Part shown: positions 28,612 to 36,533 of the stretch, one piece after another
Position numbering within the stretch: the stretch's first letter is position 1
Layout of the letters: the number at the start of each line of letters is the position of its first letter
Source of the DNA: VAZQ01 sp963816745
GTDB lineage: Bacteria; Pseudomonadota; Alphaproteobacteria; Rhizobiales; Xanthobacteraceae
Direction: 5' to 3'
Assembly (NCBI GenBank): GCA_963816745.1
Contig: CAWFLQ010000001.1
Location: 372,001-436,000 of the forward strand
Length of the DNA stretch: 64,000 bases
The notes under the pieces: generated by a model
The model's database searches: none
What the model was told of the DNA's origin: nothing
What the model saw: the letters and a program-made list of their open reading frames with translations, nothing else
Position numbers and translations under genes: made by a program

Positions 28612-29571
28612 ATGGCACAGAACAAGCACAAGATCGGCTGGATCGGCATGGGCCGCATGGGCTATCCCATGGCGGAGCGCCTGCTCAAGGCCGGCTACGA
28701 CGTCTCCGTGTGGAACCGTACCCGGTCCAAGGCCGAGCCGCTGACCAAGGTCGGCGCCAAGGTGGTCGATCATCTCACCGACCTCAAGGACGTGGACATT
28801 CTGTTCTCGATCGTCTCGACCGGGAAGGACCTGGACCAGGTCTATTTCGGCAAGAACAGCGTCACCGGCCACGGCGGCAAGGTCCCGAAAATTTTCGTGG
28901 ATTGCTCGACCATCGCGGTCGAGGACTCCGCCGCGATCCGCGATCGCCTGAAGCAGCTCGGCGCCGAGTTCGTGGCGGCGCCGGTGTCCGGCAACGCCAA
29001 GGTGATCAAGGCCGGCAAGCTCTCCGCCGTCATTTCGGGCAATGAAGCCGCCGCCAAAACCGTGACGCCGATGCTGGAGGTGATCGCGCCGCAGGGCGTG
29101 TCCTATGTAGGCGATGGCGAGCTCGCGCGCATCTGCAAGATCGCCCACAACGTCATGCTCGGCGTGGTGATCGAGAACCTGATCGAGATCACGCTGCTGG
29201 CCAACAAGATGGGAGTTCCCCGCCACGCCTTCCTCGCCTTCATGAACAACGGCGTGATGGGCTCGATGTTCACGCGCTACAAGACCCCAGCGCTGGTCAA
29301 TCTCGACTGGACCACGACGTTCACGCCGGAGCTGCTGCGCAAGGACCTCGACCTCGGCCTGGCGCTCGGTCGCGAATGGGACGTGCCGATGCCGGTGACG
29401 GCAGCGACGCGCGAGGTGCTGCAGAGCCATTTCGGCGCGGCCACGCTGAAGTCCAATCCGGACGAATATCTGGAAAAGGACTTCGCGGCGTTGATGGAGA
29501 CCATGGCGCTGGCGTCGGGCATGAAGCTCGAGAGCGAGAACAAGAACGTGCCGACCGGATTGGAGAGCTGA
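28612..29571 (+). CDS. NAD(P)-dependent beta-hydroxyacid dehydrogenase (3-hydroxyisobutyrate dehydrogenase family)
   Basis: A 319-residue protein starting at ATG 28612 with GGAG eight bases upstream. The Rossmann motif is IGWIGMGRMGYPMAERLLKAG, the substrate segment AAPVSGNAKVIKAGKL, and the catalytic Lys region ICKIAHNVMLGVVIENLIE. All are standard for 3-hydroxyisobutyrate/tartronate-semialdehyde reductase relatives. The substrate cannot be assigned. It is followed by a palindromic repeat and then a Bug receptor on the same strand. Confidence 0.88.
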   Translation: MAQNKHKIGWIGMGRMGYPMAERLLKAGYDVSVWNRTRSKAEPLTKVGAKVVDHLTDLKDVDILFSIVSTGKDLDQVYFGKNSVTGHGGKVPKIFVDCSTIAVEDSAAIRDRLKQLGAEFVAAPVSGNAKVIKAGKLSAVISGNEAAAKTVTPMLEVIAPQGVSYVGDGELARICKIAHNVMLGVVIENLIEITLLANKMGVPRHAFLAFMNNGVMGSMFTRYKTPALVNLDWTTTFTPELLRKDLDLGLALGREWDVPMPVTAATREVLQSHFGAATLKSNPDEYLEKDFAALMETMALASGMKLESENKNVPTGLES

Positions 29572-29577
29572 TCGCTA

Positions 29578-29626
29578 GCGCATGTTCCGGCGAAGTGGGA
29601 ACCGGTTTGCCGATAAGAACATGCGC
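29578..29626. repeat. Palindromic repeat, GCGCATGTTC...GAACATGCGC family
   Basis: Perfect 10-base arms enclose CGGCGAAGTGGGAACCGG-type core. It is the same repeat family as at 16219-16261, 45551-45703 and 57838-57881, with compensating changes in the arms. Confidence 0.65.
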
Positions 29627-29772
29627 CACTCAAGAACTTCGGGCAGGGTGGGCCATATTCCCACCCTCCGCGCTGTCATGTCATTGCTTCACGTCATTGC
29701 ATTCCTCCGGCGGCTGACGGACAATTGCCGCAACCGTGTCCGATCAAGAACGCTGAAACGGGGAGGAATGTC

Positions 29773-30750
29773 ATGACGCACATACCGCACTTGCTGCGCG
29801 TCGCCGCGATCGCGCTCGTCGCGATCTCGACGGTTCCGCAGGGCGCCCGGGCGCAAGCCTACCCGTCGCAGGACGTGAATTTCATCTGCGGTTTCGCGGC
29901 CGGCAGCGGCGCCGACATCATGGTGCGGTACTTCGCCGACAAGATACGTCCGCTGATGAACCGCACGATCATCGTCCAGAACAAGCCGGGCGCACTCGGC
30001 AACATCGCGACCGAGTATGTCGCGCGCTCCAAGCCCGACGGCTACACGATCCTGGTCACCGGGGGAAACTCGGTCGCGGCCAGCATGCACCTGTTCAAGA
30101 AGCCGACCATCGACGTCGCCAAGGCCTTGCAGGTCGCGGCCACGATCAACAATGCGACCATGATGATCGCGGTGCCCGCCGACGGCCCGGTCAAGACCAT
30201 CGCCGACCTGACCGCTGCGATGAAGCAGAAGGGCAGCAAGGCGACCTACGGGTTCGCCAACCCGACCTCGCGGGTGCTGGGAGCGATGTACAAGGAGAAG
30301 GCGGGCCTGCAGGCGGTCGAGGTGGCCTACCGCACCGGCGCCGACTATCTCAACGAGCTCTACTCCGGCAAGATCGACTTCGCCGTCGTCGACAATATCC
30401 AGGGCATGGCGCAGGCGAACGCCGGCCGCATGCGCCTACTCGCCGTCGGTGCGAACACGCGCATGCAGTCGGCACCGGAGATCCCGACCCTGACCGAGCT
30501 CGGTTATCAGACCGATATCCGCAGCTGGTGGGCGGCGCTGGTGCCGGCCGGAACGCCCAAGCCGATTGTCGATCAGCTCAACGCCTGGTTCAGCCAAGTG
30601 GTGGCGACCGAGGAGACCAAGAAATTCCTCAATGGCATCGCCAGCGATCCCTGGGTGAGCAAGCCGGAAGAGGGGCAGGCTTATCTCCTGCAGCAGATCA
30701 AGGACTGGGGCGACTACGTGCGGGTCGCCAACATCGAGCCGCAGGGCTGA
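29773..30750 (+). CDS. Bug-family tricarboxylate transporter receptor
   Basis: A 325-residue exported protein; GGGAGG lies just upstream of ATG 29773 (another ATG at 29768 hits a stop at once). The signal peptide ends near GARAQ. The Bug core is VNFICGFAAGSGADIMVRYFADK, IIVQNKPGALGNIATEYVAR and DGYTILVTGG. The GGFAAGS-type first loop differs from the usual PFAPGG, suggesting a different ligand. It stands alone without permease genes, after the beta-hydroxyacid dehydrogenase gene. Confidence 0.9.
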   Translation: MTHIPHLLRVAAIALVAISTVPQGARAQAYPSQDVNFICGFAAGSGADIMVRYFADKIRPLMNRTIIVQNKPGALGNIATEYVARSKPDGYTILVTGGNSVAASMHLFKKPTIDVAKALQVAATINNATMMIAVPADGPVKTIADLTAAMKQKGSKATYGFANPTSRVLGAMYKEKAGLQAVEVAYRTGADYLNELYSGKIDFAVVDNIQGMAQANAGRMRLLAVGANTRMQSAPEIPTLTELGYQTDIRSWWAALVPAGTPKPIVDQLNAWFSQVVATEETKKFLNGIASDPWVSKPEEGQAYLLQQIKDWGDYVRVANIEPQG

Positions 30751-30864
30751 GAAGGCTTCGACGGCAACACCCGTCAAGCCGTCGCGTCACCAGAGTGCCG
30801 CAGCACGACTTGACGGGGTCCCGCGATTTTTTATGGGAAACGCGCTGATATTTGCGCGCTACGG

Positions 30865-31107
30865 TCAATCCCAATCCCAGCGATGGGACCGGTAGTACCG
30901 GCGCTCGTGCCGGTACGGACGATCGTAGTAGGTAGGTCCGTAGGAGTCATAGTAACGGTACCGCGGACCATAGTAGGGGTTGCCGATGCCGACCCCAAAT
31001 CCTGGCCCTTGGAAATAGACTCCTTGGGCCGCGCTCGGGCTTGACGTGCCAACGGCCATCGCGCCGATGAAGCCGAGCGCGGCGATCGTTCTCGTCATCG
31101 TCAACAT
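30865..31107 (-). CDS. Small exported Tyr/Arg/Gly-rich protein
   Basis: An 80-residue product with GGAGA before ATG 31107. MLTMTRTIAALGFIGAMAVG is a signal peptide cleaved near SAAQ. The mature part is short and rich in Tyr, Arg, Gly and Pro (NPYYGPRYRYYD, HERRYYRSH). Similar small secreted Tyr/Arg-rich proteins are frequent in Bradyrhizobiaceae and have no known function. The codon start at MTRT (31098) is an alternative. Confidence 0.65.
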   Translation of the reverse strand: MLTMTRTIAALGFIGAMAVGTSSPSAAQGVYFQGPGFGVGIGNPYYGPRYRYYDSYGPTYYDRPYRHERRYYRSHRWDWD

Positions 31108-31221
31108 GACGGTCTCCTTCTCTTTGTTCCCCGCGCTTAACAACGTTCGCTCGATGCATGACAACTCGTGCGGCAATGACCCGGTTCCTCTGCAATTCTT
31201 GTCGAATGGATGAGGAACCGG

Positions 31222-31246
31222 GGAACCGGATCGTCTCTCGCGCGTT
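31222..31246 (+). promoter_or_regulatory. EcfG-type general stress promoter (GGAAC-N16-CGTT)
   Basis: GGAAC at 31222-31226 and CGTT at 31243-31246 are exactly 16 bases apart, the consensus of alphaproteobacterial EcfG sigma factors. The predicted transcription start, around 31253, is about 45 bases before the small gene at 31299. Confidence 0.7.
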
Positions 31247-31298
31247 CTCATTTGCGTGGTAGAGCGTGATGGGAATCACGCCACATTCAGAGGCCGCG

Positions 31299-31511
31299 AT
31301 GATGCCTAACGACAGTGGCTCTAACGACAGTGGCTATTGCCGGCGACAAGCAGCTGCATGTGCCGTTCGAGCCGAACAGGCGAGCGATAGAGAGATTCAG
31401 GAATTCTTCGTGCGGATGCGCCGCGTGTGGATTGCAGTCGCCGACCGTTTCGATGTGGTCGATTCTCCAGACAGACAGAAGACGGCGAGCGACACGGCTC
31501 GGCTTCAGTAG
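31299..31511 (+). CDS. Small Cys/His-containing hypothetical protein, EcfG-linked
   Basis: A 70-residue soluble protein. ATG 31299 has AGAGG upstream; ATG 31266 in frame is an alternative. The body CRRQAAACAVRAEQASDREIQEFFVRMRRVWIAVADRFD follows the same pattern as the gene at 50533-50745: an A-C-x-x-x-A helix, then a Met-Arg-x-x-W helix. Both look like short helical hairpins. A perfect 15-base tandem duplication (31306-31320 and 31321-31335) repeats NDSGS/NDSGY near the N-terminus. Function unknown; the promoter points to general stress. Confidence 0.65.
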   Translation: MMPNDSGSNDSGYCRRQAAACAVRAEQASDREIQEFFVRMRRVWIAVADRFDVVDSPDRQKTASDTARLQ

Positions 31512-31540
31512 CTCGTTATCTCACAATCATCCCGTCGAGC

Positions 31541-31565
31541 GGAACTAGGTCTCACTGCCGGCGTT
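31541..31565 (+). promoter_or_regulatory. EcfG-type general stress promoter (GGAAC-N16-CGTT)
   Basis: GGAAC (31541-31545) and CGTT (31562-31565) are 16 bases apart. It lies 31 bases before the small ORF at 31597 and upstream of sodC, giving a probable two-gene stress transcript. Confidence 0.72.
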
Positions 31566-31596
31566 TTCATGCGCGGGAGAATTTTGGAGTCGCGTC

Positions 31597-31704
31597 ATGC
31601 CTATTCTCTTTTGGGTCGTGTACCCGTTTGCGATCTGGACTGCATGCTTTGGAGCGCTTCCCGCCGGGATATCTGCCGCCGACGAGACCCGCGAACCGCA
31701 ATGA
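31597..31704 (+). CDS. 35-residue hydrophobic ORF upstream of sodC
   Basis: ATG 31597 is preceded by TTGGAG at a good distance and lies just after an EcfG promoter. The peptide begins MPILFWVVYPFAIWTACFGA, a single hydrophobic segment, and ends ADETREPQ. It may be a one-helix membrane microprotein or a leader peptide cut after its hydrophobic core. It stops 86 bases before sodC. No family is recognised. The promoter and ribosome binding site are the only support. Confidence 0.4.
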   Translation: MPILFWVVYPFAIWTACFGALPAGISAADETREPQ

Positions 31705-31790
31705 GTTCGGTCCAGGGTTCTTGAAGTCGCTGAGGAACTTGCGCGATGACGGCGGAATTAGCTACCTGAAGATTTGTCACGGAGGTAGTC

Positions 31791-32348
31791 ATGCGCATTC
31801 TGAAAATTCTTGGGACAGCGGGCGCCGCGGCGCTGCTGGCGGCTGGACTTGCGTTGCCCGCGGCCGCTGCCGAAACCGCCAAGGCCCCGCTCAAGGACAA
31901 GAGCGGCAAGGACGTGGGCGCAGTCGAGCTTGTGCAAACACAAGGCGGGGTCCTGCTCAAGCTTTCGGTCAAAGGATTGCCGGCCGGCGAGCACGCCTTT
32001 CACATTCATGCTGTCGGCAAGTGCGAGCCGCCTTTCGAGTCGGCGGGGCCCCACTTCAATCCGACCAATCACAAGCACGGGATGATGTCCGGCGAAGGTC
32101 ACGCCGGCGACATGCCGAATCTCCACATTCCGCAGGGCGGCGCGCTCGAGATCGAGGCGGTGAACGCGGCGATCACGCTGGAGAAGGGCAAGCCGAATTC
32201 GGTCCTTCAACCTGCCGGCACCGCGGTCATGATCCACGGCGGCAAGGACGACTACAAGAGCGATCCGGCCGGCAACGCCGGCGATCGGATTGCGTGCGGC
32301 GTGATCGTAGAAGGCCCCGCGACCACCGGCGCTGGCCCGGCCCGCTGA
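31791..32348 (+). CDS. sodC: Periplasmic Cu/Zn superoxide dismutase
   Basis: A 185-residue protein with GGAGG before ATG 31791 and a signal peptide ending near AAAAE (residue 28). The copper/zinc ligands are visible: HAFHIHAVGKCEPPFESAGPHFNP, NHKHG, and HGGKDDYKSDPAGNAGDRIACGV, with the two disulfide cysteines. It converts periplasmic superoxide to hydrogen peroxide and oxygen. The nearest promoter is the EcfG site at 31541, which fits general stress control. Confidence 0.95.
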   Translation: MRILKILGTAGAAALLAAGLALPAAAAETAKAPLKDKSGKDVGAVELVQTQGGVLLKLSVKGLPAGEHAFHIHAVGKCEPPFESAGPHFNPTNHKHGMMSGEGHAGDMPNLHIPQGGALEIEAVNAAITLEKGKPNSVLQPAGTAVMIHGGKDDYKSDPAGNAGDRIACGVIVEGPATTGAGPAR

Positions 32349-32357
32349 CGCGTGAAA

Positions 32358-33134
32358 TTACTGGCTTTCGATGTACGGGACCGCGGCTTTGGCCGCGGTC
32401 CAGATCGCTCGCCCGGAATGCGAGGCTTGCTCCTCCAGCAGATGCCCGACCAGCCCGCCGGCGCGCGAGACGACCGAATAGGCGCGCATGGCCGCGACCG
32501 GTATTCCGATCTCCAGCAACAGCGCTGCGATCGCTCCGGTGGCGTTGATGGTGATATGCCGTCCGAACGCGGCGTCCACGTCGCGCCCGAGCGTTTCCAA
32601 CAGCGTGACATAGCGGCCCGCCTTGCCGGCTTCGTGGGCGATTTGCAGCAGCCGGATGGCGCGCGGATCGTCCGGCTTGTGCGTGCCATGCCCGAAGCCC
32701 GGAACGGGGCGCTTGGCCTGCGCGTATTCGCGCGCCAAGTCGGCGGCCGCGTCCGCGACGCCGCCTTGGATGCGGGCTTCCAGGGCGAGCAGCAGCGCGG
32801 CGCAGGTCTCGGTCGTGCCGGCATAGACGCTGCCGATGGCGAGCAGTCCGGATGCGATCGCCACCTGCGGCTCCTCCGGTACGCTATCGGCCATCAGCCG
32901 CGCGATCACCGCGCCCGGCGTCAGGCCATGCTCCATCAGCGTGACCAGGCAGGCGTCGAGCAGCCGAACCGCAACGGCGTCGGGCATGCGGTCGCAGGTG
33001 AGGAAGTACAGCATTTCCGTGAAGCTGTATTTGCCGATCAGCTCGTTCACGAGATCCCGGCCGCGCACGCGCACCGTCGTCGCGGTCGAGGTGCCGGTGC
33101 GGGTCACCGGCCCCGGTCGGGACTGCCCGCTCAT
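32358..33134 (-). CDS. Citryl-CoA lyase / citrate synthase-like protein
   Basis: A 258-residue protein, much shorter than citrate synthase (about 430) and matching the citryl-CoA-lyase group that keeps only the catalytic part. The region GSVYAGTTETCAALLL holds the first active-site residues, PGFGHGTHKPDDPRA the second His, and GLVGHLLEEQASHSG the C-terminal residues. Such enzymes cleave or form a 3-hydroxyacyl-CoA carbon-carbon bond. Its ATG overlaps the MaoC stop (ATGA). The context of CoA-transferase and hydratase genes suggests cleavage of a hydroxy-dicarboxyl-CoA. Confidence 0.85.
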   Translation of the reverse strand: MSGQSRPGPVTRTGTSTATTVRVRGRDLVNELIGKYSFTEMLYFLTCDRMPDAVAVRLLDACLVTLMEHGLTPGAVIARLMADSVPEEPQVAIASGLLAIGSVYAGTTETCAALLLALEARIQGGVADAAADLAREYAQAKRPVPGFGHGTHKPDDPRAIRLLQIAHEAGKAGRYVTLLETLGRDVDAAFGRHITINATGAIAALLLEIGIPVAAMRAYSVVSRAGGLVGHLLEEQASHSGRAIWTAAKAAVPYIESQ

Positions 33135-33478
33135 GCCAGCGTCGCCGAGCCCACCAGCGTAATGTCGAACTGCGACTGGCACTGCGCAGTTCCGTCAGGC
33201 TCGATCGACACTACGAGCTGATCGCCCGGGCACACGCCCCTGACATACTTCACCGTCAGCCGGCCGCGGTAGTGCCAGTCGCGTCCGTACTTCTTCGCCG
33301 CGAGATCGCATACGTAGCCGGTATACATGAGGCCGTGGCCGAGCGTGCCGCGAAAGCCGCGTTTCTTCGCGTAGGCATCGTCGTAGTGCAGGATGTCGTT
33401 GTCGCCGTTGAGCTGGCCGTAGTCGTCGAACATCTTCTGTGTTTGCGGGATCGTCTTCTCGAGCCTGGTCTTGCTCAT
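33131..33478 (-). CDS. MaoC-like hydratase subunit
   Basis: A 115-residue hot-dog-fold protein with LNGDNDILHYDDAYAKKRGF and GTLGHGLMYTGYVCDL, the R-hydratase catalytic Asp/His region. It pairs with the FAS1-like half encoded 11 bases upstream. In this family two half-size proteins make one double hot-dog enzyme that hydrates an enoyl-CoA. It is co-translated with the lyase gene that follows. Confidence 0.88.
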   Translation of the reverse strand: MSKTRLEKTIPQTQKMFDDYGQLNGDNDILHYDDAYAKKRGFRGTLGHGLMYTGYVCDLAAKKYGRDWHYRGRLTVKYVRGVCPGDQLVVSIEPDGTAQCQSQFDITLVGSATLA

Positions 33479-33489
33479 GGTCTCTCTCG

Positions 33490-33939
33490 CTATTCGGGGA
33501 AGGCGGAGACGTGCTTGACGGAGACGAGCAGCGTGCCGTCCGGACGCTTGAAGTCGACGTCGTAGCAGATGTGCTTGCGGCCCTTCTTTTCGTATTTGTC
33601 GGTCACGCGCCCGGTGCCCACGACTTCGGTGTCTTCGTCGGCCCAGACCGGATTGTGGAATTGGACGGTGTTGCCGAGCATGATGCCGCCCTGCTGCGGC
33701 GGATAGAGCCGGTACATGACGGCCATCATGTAGACGAAGACGACGTTGGGCGGCGCCGCCTGCCGGCCGTCGATCATGTAGTTCGCAGGATCGGCGTCGA
33801 CGACAGACATGTATTCGCGCACGACGTCGGTCGTGATCGTGAACGGCAGGGCCGGAAATTCGGCGCCGACCACCCAATCCTTGTAGAGGGATGCGGGCTG
33901 TGCGCCCTCACGGGGTTTGATGTCACCCGGCCGCGTCAT
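33490..33939 (-). CDS. FAS1-like/MaoC N-terminal dehydratase subunit
   Basis: A 149-residue protein of the MaoC_dehydrat_N type: KDWVVGAEFPALPFTITTDVVREYM, PPNVVFVYMMAVM and FHNPVWADEDTEVVGTGRV. It lacks the catalytic HGL motif and serves as the partner of the MaoC protein at 33131-33478. Its start overlaps the end of the CoA-transferase gene by 17 bases. Confidence 0.85.
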   Translation of the reverse strand: MTRPGDIKPREGAQPASLYKDWVVGAEFPALPFTITTDVVREYMSVVDADPANYMIDGRQAAPPNVVFVYMMAVMYRLYPPQQGGIMLGNTVQFHNPVWADEDTEVVGTGRVTDKYEKKGRKHICYDVDFKRPDGTLLVSVKHVSAFPE

Positions 33940-35137
33940 TGCTTTCTCCTTGATAGACGACGTTGCATTCGATCAGCCGGTCGATGGCCGCCGAGTCGTA
34001 GCCGCAGACCCGCTCGAGAACGGCGCGCGTCTCCGCGCCATGCCCCGGAGGATAGCGCAGCGGTTTGCATGCCTCGTACTTGAACGGGTTGCCGACAAAT
34101 TTCAGCGTGCCGGCACCGCGGGGATGAGGGAGCTCCTCCACCATCTTGCGCAGGATCGCGAGCGGCTGCGCCACCGCCTCGGCGACGCCGTTGACGGGGG
34201 CGGCCGGCACCCGCTCCGCCAGGAGTTGCGCTCCCCATTCCGCCGAAGTTCGCGAGCGGAACACCTCGCTCAGCAGCTCGGTCAGGGCGGCGACATTCTT
34301 GATGCGGCTCTTGGGATGAGCGAAACGGGAGTCCTCGGCGAGCTCGGGACGGCCGATCGCCGCGCAGAACTTCTGCCAGAAGCGCTGGCCGGTCGGCGAG
34401 ACCGCGATGAACTTGCCGTCCGCGCAGGCGAAGATATCGCTCGGCGCGATCACGGGGTGCCGCGCGCCGCTGGCGAACGGCTGCTCGCCCGAGATGAAGT
34501 AGTTCTGTGCCTGCCATGTCAGCATCGCCAGCTGGCAGTCGAGCAGCGACACCTGCACCAGCTCGCCCTTGCCCGACTTGAGGGATTTGAGCATGGCGCC
34601 GACGCATCCGAGCGCGAGATAGAGCCCGCCCACGAGGTCCGCGACCTGGTAGCCCACGCGCACCGGCGCGCCGTTGCGTTCGCCGGTGATGCTCATCACG
34701 CCCGCCATCGCCTGCACCACGAGGTCGAAGGCCGGCGCGTCGGCGTAAGGGGGCGCGTCATGGAGGCCGATGAGCTGCGCGATCGTGAGCCGCGGATTGA
34801 TTCGGTGCAGGGTCGCGCGGTCGAGCCCGAGCCGTGCCGGAACCGCGGGCGCGAAGCCGTAGATGATCGCGTCGGCGTTGCGGGCGAGGTCGTGCATCAC
34901 GGCGCGGCCTTCCGGCTTTTTCAAGTCGAGCGCGATGCTCGATTTGCCCCGGTTGACCGACAGGAAGAATCCGGAATCGCCTTCGAATTCGGTCGAATGA
35001 CTCGACACTCGGCGTGACAAGTCGCCTTCCAGCGGCTCGACCTTGATGACCTCGGCGCCGAGCTGCGCGAGCAACTGGCCCGCGAACGGTCCTCCGAGCA
35101 CCCAGGTGAGGTCGAGTATGCGAAAATCGGCGAGCAT
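33923..35137 (-). CDS. CaiB/BaiF-family CoA-transferase
   Basis: A 404-residue family III CoA-transferase. ILDLTWVLGGPFAGQLLAQLGAEVIKVE is the N-terminal CoA-binding signature. The nucleophilic Asp is in PAFDLVVQAMAGVMSITG near residue 160, and the C-terminal domain is complete. It would transfer CoA, for example from succinyl-CoA, to a carboxylic acid. It is the first gene of a tightly packed four-gene operon (CoA-transferase, two hydratase halves, lyase) and lies 48 bases after the LysR gene on the same strand. Confidence 0.92.
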   Translation of the reverse strand: MLADFRILDLTWVLGGPFAGQLLAQLGAEVIKVEPLEGDLSRRVSSHSTEFEGDSGFFLSVNRGKSSIALDLKKPEGRAVMHDLARNADAIIYGFAPAVPARLGLDRATLHRINPRLTIAQLIGLHDAPPYADAPAFDLVVQAMAGVMSITGERNGAPVRVGYQVADLVGGLYLALGCVGAMLKSLKSGKGELVQVSLLDCQLAMLTWQAQNYFISGEQPFASGARHPVIAPSDIFACADGKFIAVSPTGQRFWQKFCAAIGRPELAEDSRFAHPKSRIKNVAALTELLSEVFRSRTSAEWGAQLLAERVPAAPVNGVAEAVAQPLAILRKMVEELPHPRGAGTLKFVGNPFKYEACKPLRYPPGHGAETRAVLERVCGYDSAAIDRLIECNVVYQGESNDAAG

Positions 35138-35185
35138 CGCCGTCTTGATGCACCGGCGGGCACGGGCGGCCCAACCGATTTGTTG

Positions 35186-36148
35186 TCACCGGCCGGGCGT
35201 AAAACTCACAGCAGCCTGTCGCTTTGGCGCACCGTTCTCGAGCACGGATTTGCCGAGCTTGTTCGATTCCTCGCCCTCCTTCGACAGCCAGGTGGCGAAC
35301 GACTTGGCGATGCCGGCTTGGCGGCTCAGCGGCGACAGCAGGTGGTAATAATCGCGTTCGTAGACGCCCGGGACACTCCAGGCGATGGCGAGCCGCCCGG
35401 CGGCGAGGTCATCGACCACCAATGCCGACGGCATCAGCGCAACACCCAGCCCGTCGAGGGCTGCTTCGAGCGCGAAGAACATATGCTCGAAGCGTGTGAA
35501 CCGCGCATTGACGGGGACGGTACCGCCGGCGGCGGCGAACCAGCCGGCCCAGCCCAAGGCGCCGGTCTCGGCTTCGATGAGCTGATGGCGCGCGACATCG
35601 AGCGGAGCCGCGACGGGCGTGCGCTCGAGCAATTCGGGGGCGCAGACCGCAAGCAGCGCCGTTGACAAAAAGGGCGTCGAGCGGATGTCGTTCTCCGGCC
35701 GTTCCAGCCGGCGGATGACGACGTTGACCTCGTTCATCTTCAATTCCCGCAGCGGCCCGATGCCGGTCGAAAGCCGCACGTTGACATCGCTGTGGCGCCG
35801 CTGGAACGCGGACAGGCGCGGGATCAGCCACTTCATCGTGAACGTGGGCGGCGCATTGACGGCGAGCACGCGCAGCGTGTCGCCCCGCTCGAGGCCGTCG
35901 ATCGCCGCCGCGAGGCGGTCGAAGGCCGGCGCCACGCCGGCAAAGAGCTTGTGGCCTTCCTCGGTGAGCGCCAATGTTGCACCGCGGTCGAACAATCGTA
36001 CGCCGAGCAGCGCCTCCAATGATGCGATCTGGCGACTCACCGCGCCGTGGGTTACACCCAACGCATCGGCGGCGCGTGAAAACGACAGGTGCCGACCCAC
36101 TGCTTCGAAGCTTCGCAGCGCGGTCAAGGGCAGATTACGTCGATCCAT
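35186..36148 (-). CDS. LysR-family transcriptional regulator (GcvA-like)
   Basis: A 320-residue regulator. The N-terminal winged helix-turn-helix reads LTALRSFEAVGRHLSFSRAADALGVTHGAVSRQIASLE, and a LysR substrate domain follows (NAPPTFTMKWLIPRLSAFQRRH). The GcvA-like FxxxRHLSFxxAA pattern is clear. It stands directly before the CoA-transferase/hydratase/lyase operon and faces away from the Bug gene at 36534, so it probably controls uptake and breakdown of the same acid. Confidence 0.9.
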   Translation of the reverse strand: MDRRNLPLTALRSFEAVGRHLSFSRAADALGVTHGAVSRQIASLEALLGVRLFDRGATLALTEEGHKLFAGVAPAFDRLAAAIDGLERGDTLRVLAVNAPPTFTMKWLIPRLSAFQRRHSDVNVRLSTGIGPLRELKMNEVNVVIRRLERPENDIRSTPFLSTALLAVCAPELLERTPVAAPLDVARHQLIEAETGALGWAGWFAAAGGTVPVNARFTRFEHMFFALEAALDGLGVALMPSALVVDDLAAGRLAIAWSVPGVYERDYYHLLSPLSRQAGIAKSFATWLSKEGEESNKLGKSVLENGAPKRQAAVSFTPGR

Positions 36149-36252
36149 GTGTCCGGATGAAAACTCACAGGGGCCGAAGGGAATTCATTTGTCTGCAAAC
36201 CGGCGCCGCCCTAGGTCCTTAGTGCCGCGACTTCGCCCGCCGCAAACGGCGA

Positions 36253-36331
36253 CTAGTGTGGCGCATTTGACGTTCCTATCAGTATTTGATGCGAGTCCTT
36301 CATAGGAACGTCAAATGCAAAGCCACACTAG
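36253..36331. repeat. Large palindrome 1 (CTAGTGTGGC...GCCACACTAG)
   Basis: Outer arms CTAGTGTGGC (36253-36262) and GCCACACTAG (36322-36331) are perfect. Inner arms ATTTGACGTTCCTAT (36265-36279) and ATAGGAACGTCAAAT (36302-36316) are also perfect, around a 22-base loop. The whole folds into a hairpin with 25 of 27 possible pairs. It is 14 bases from a second palindrome of the same design. Confidence 0.8.
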
Positions 36332-36344
36332 AATCATAGAGTCG

Positions 36345-36419
36345 CTAGTGTCCCTTGGTTCCGACGTTCGTAAACGCACGTGCTGCAAAGTGATACGAAC
36401 GTCGGAACCGGGACACTAG
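36345..36419. repeat. Large palindrome 2 (CTAGTGTCCC...GGGACACTAG)
   Basis: Outer arms CTAGTGTCCC (36345-36354) and GGGACACTAG (36410-36419) and inner arms GGTTCCGACGTTCGT (36357-36371) and ACGAACGTCGGAACC (36395-36409) are perfect, with a 23-base loop. It shares the CTAGTG terminus and the arm layout of palindrome 1 but has different arm sequence, as expected for two members of one miniature palindromic element family. Confidence 0.8.
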
Positions 36420-36533
36420 CATATAACAGCCAACCATGGCGGACCAGCGCGAGGTAGGTCGCGCAAGGAACCGTCCTTGGTGAGTTTCAGAGGGAACGCG
36501 ATGCCATTGGTTGGATTTGGCCGTTGACCGGTC

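Noticed and set aside
36253..36419. CRISPR-like array from the paired palindromes
   Set aside because: Only two units, with different arm sequences and no direct repeat-spacer pattern; no cas genes nearby.
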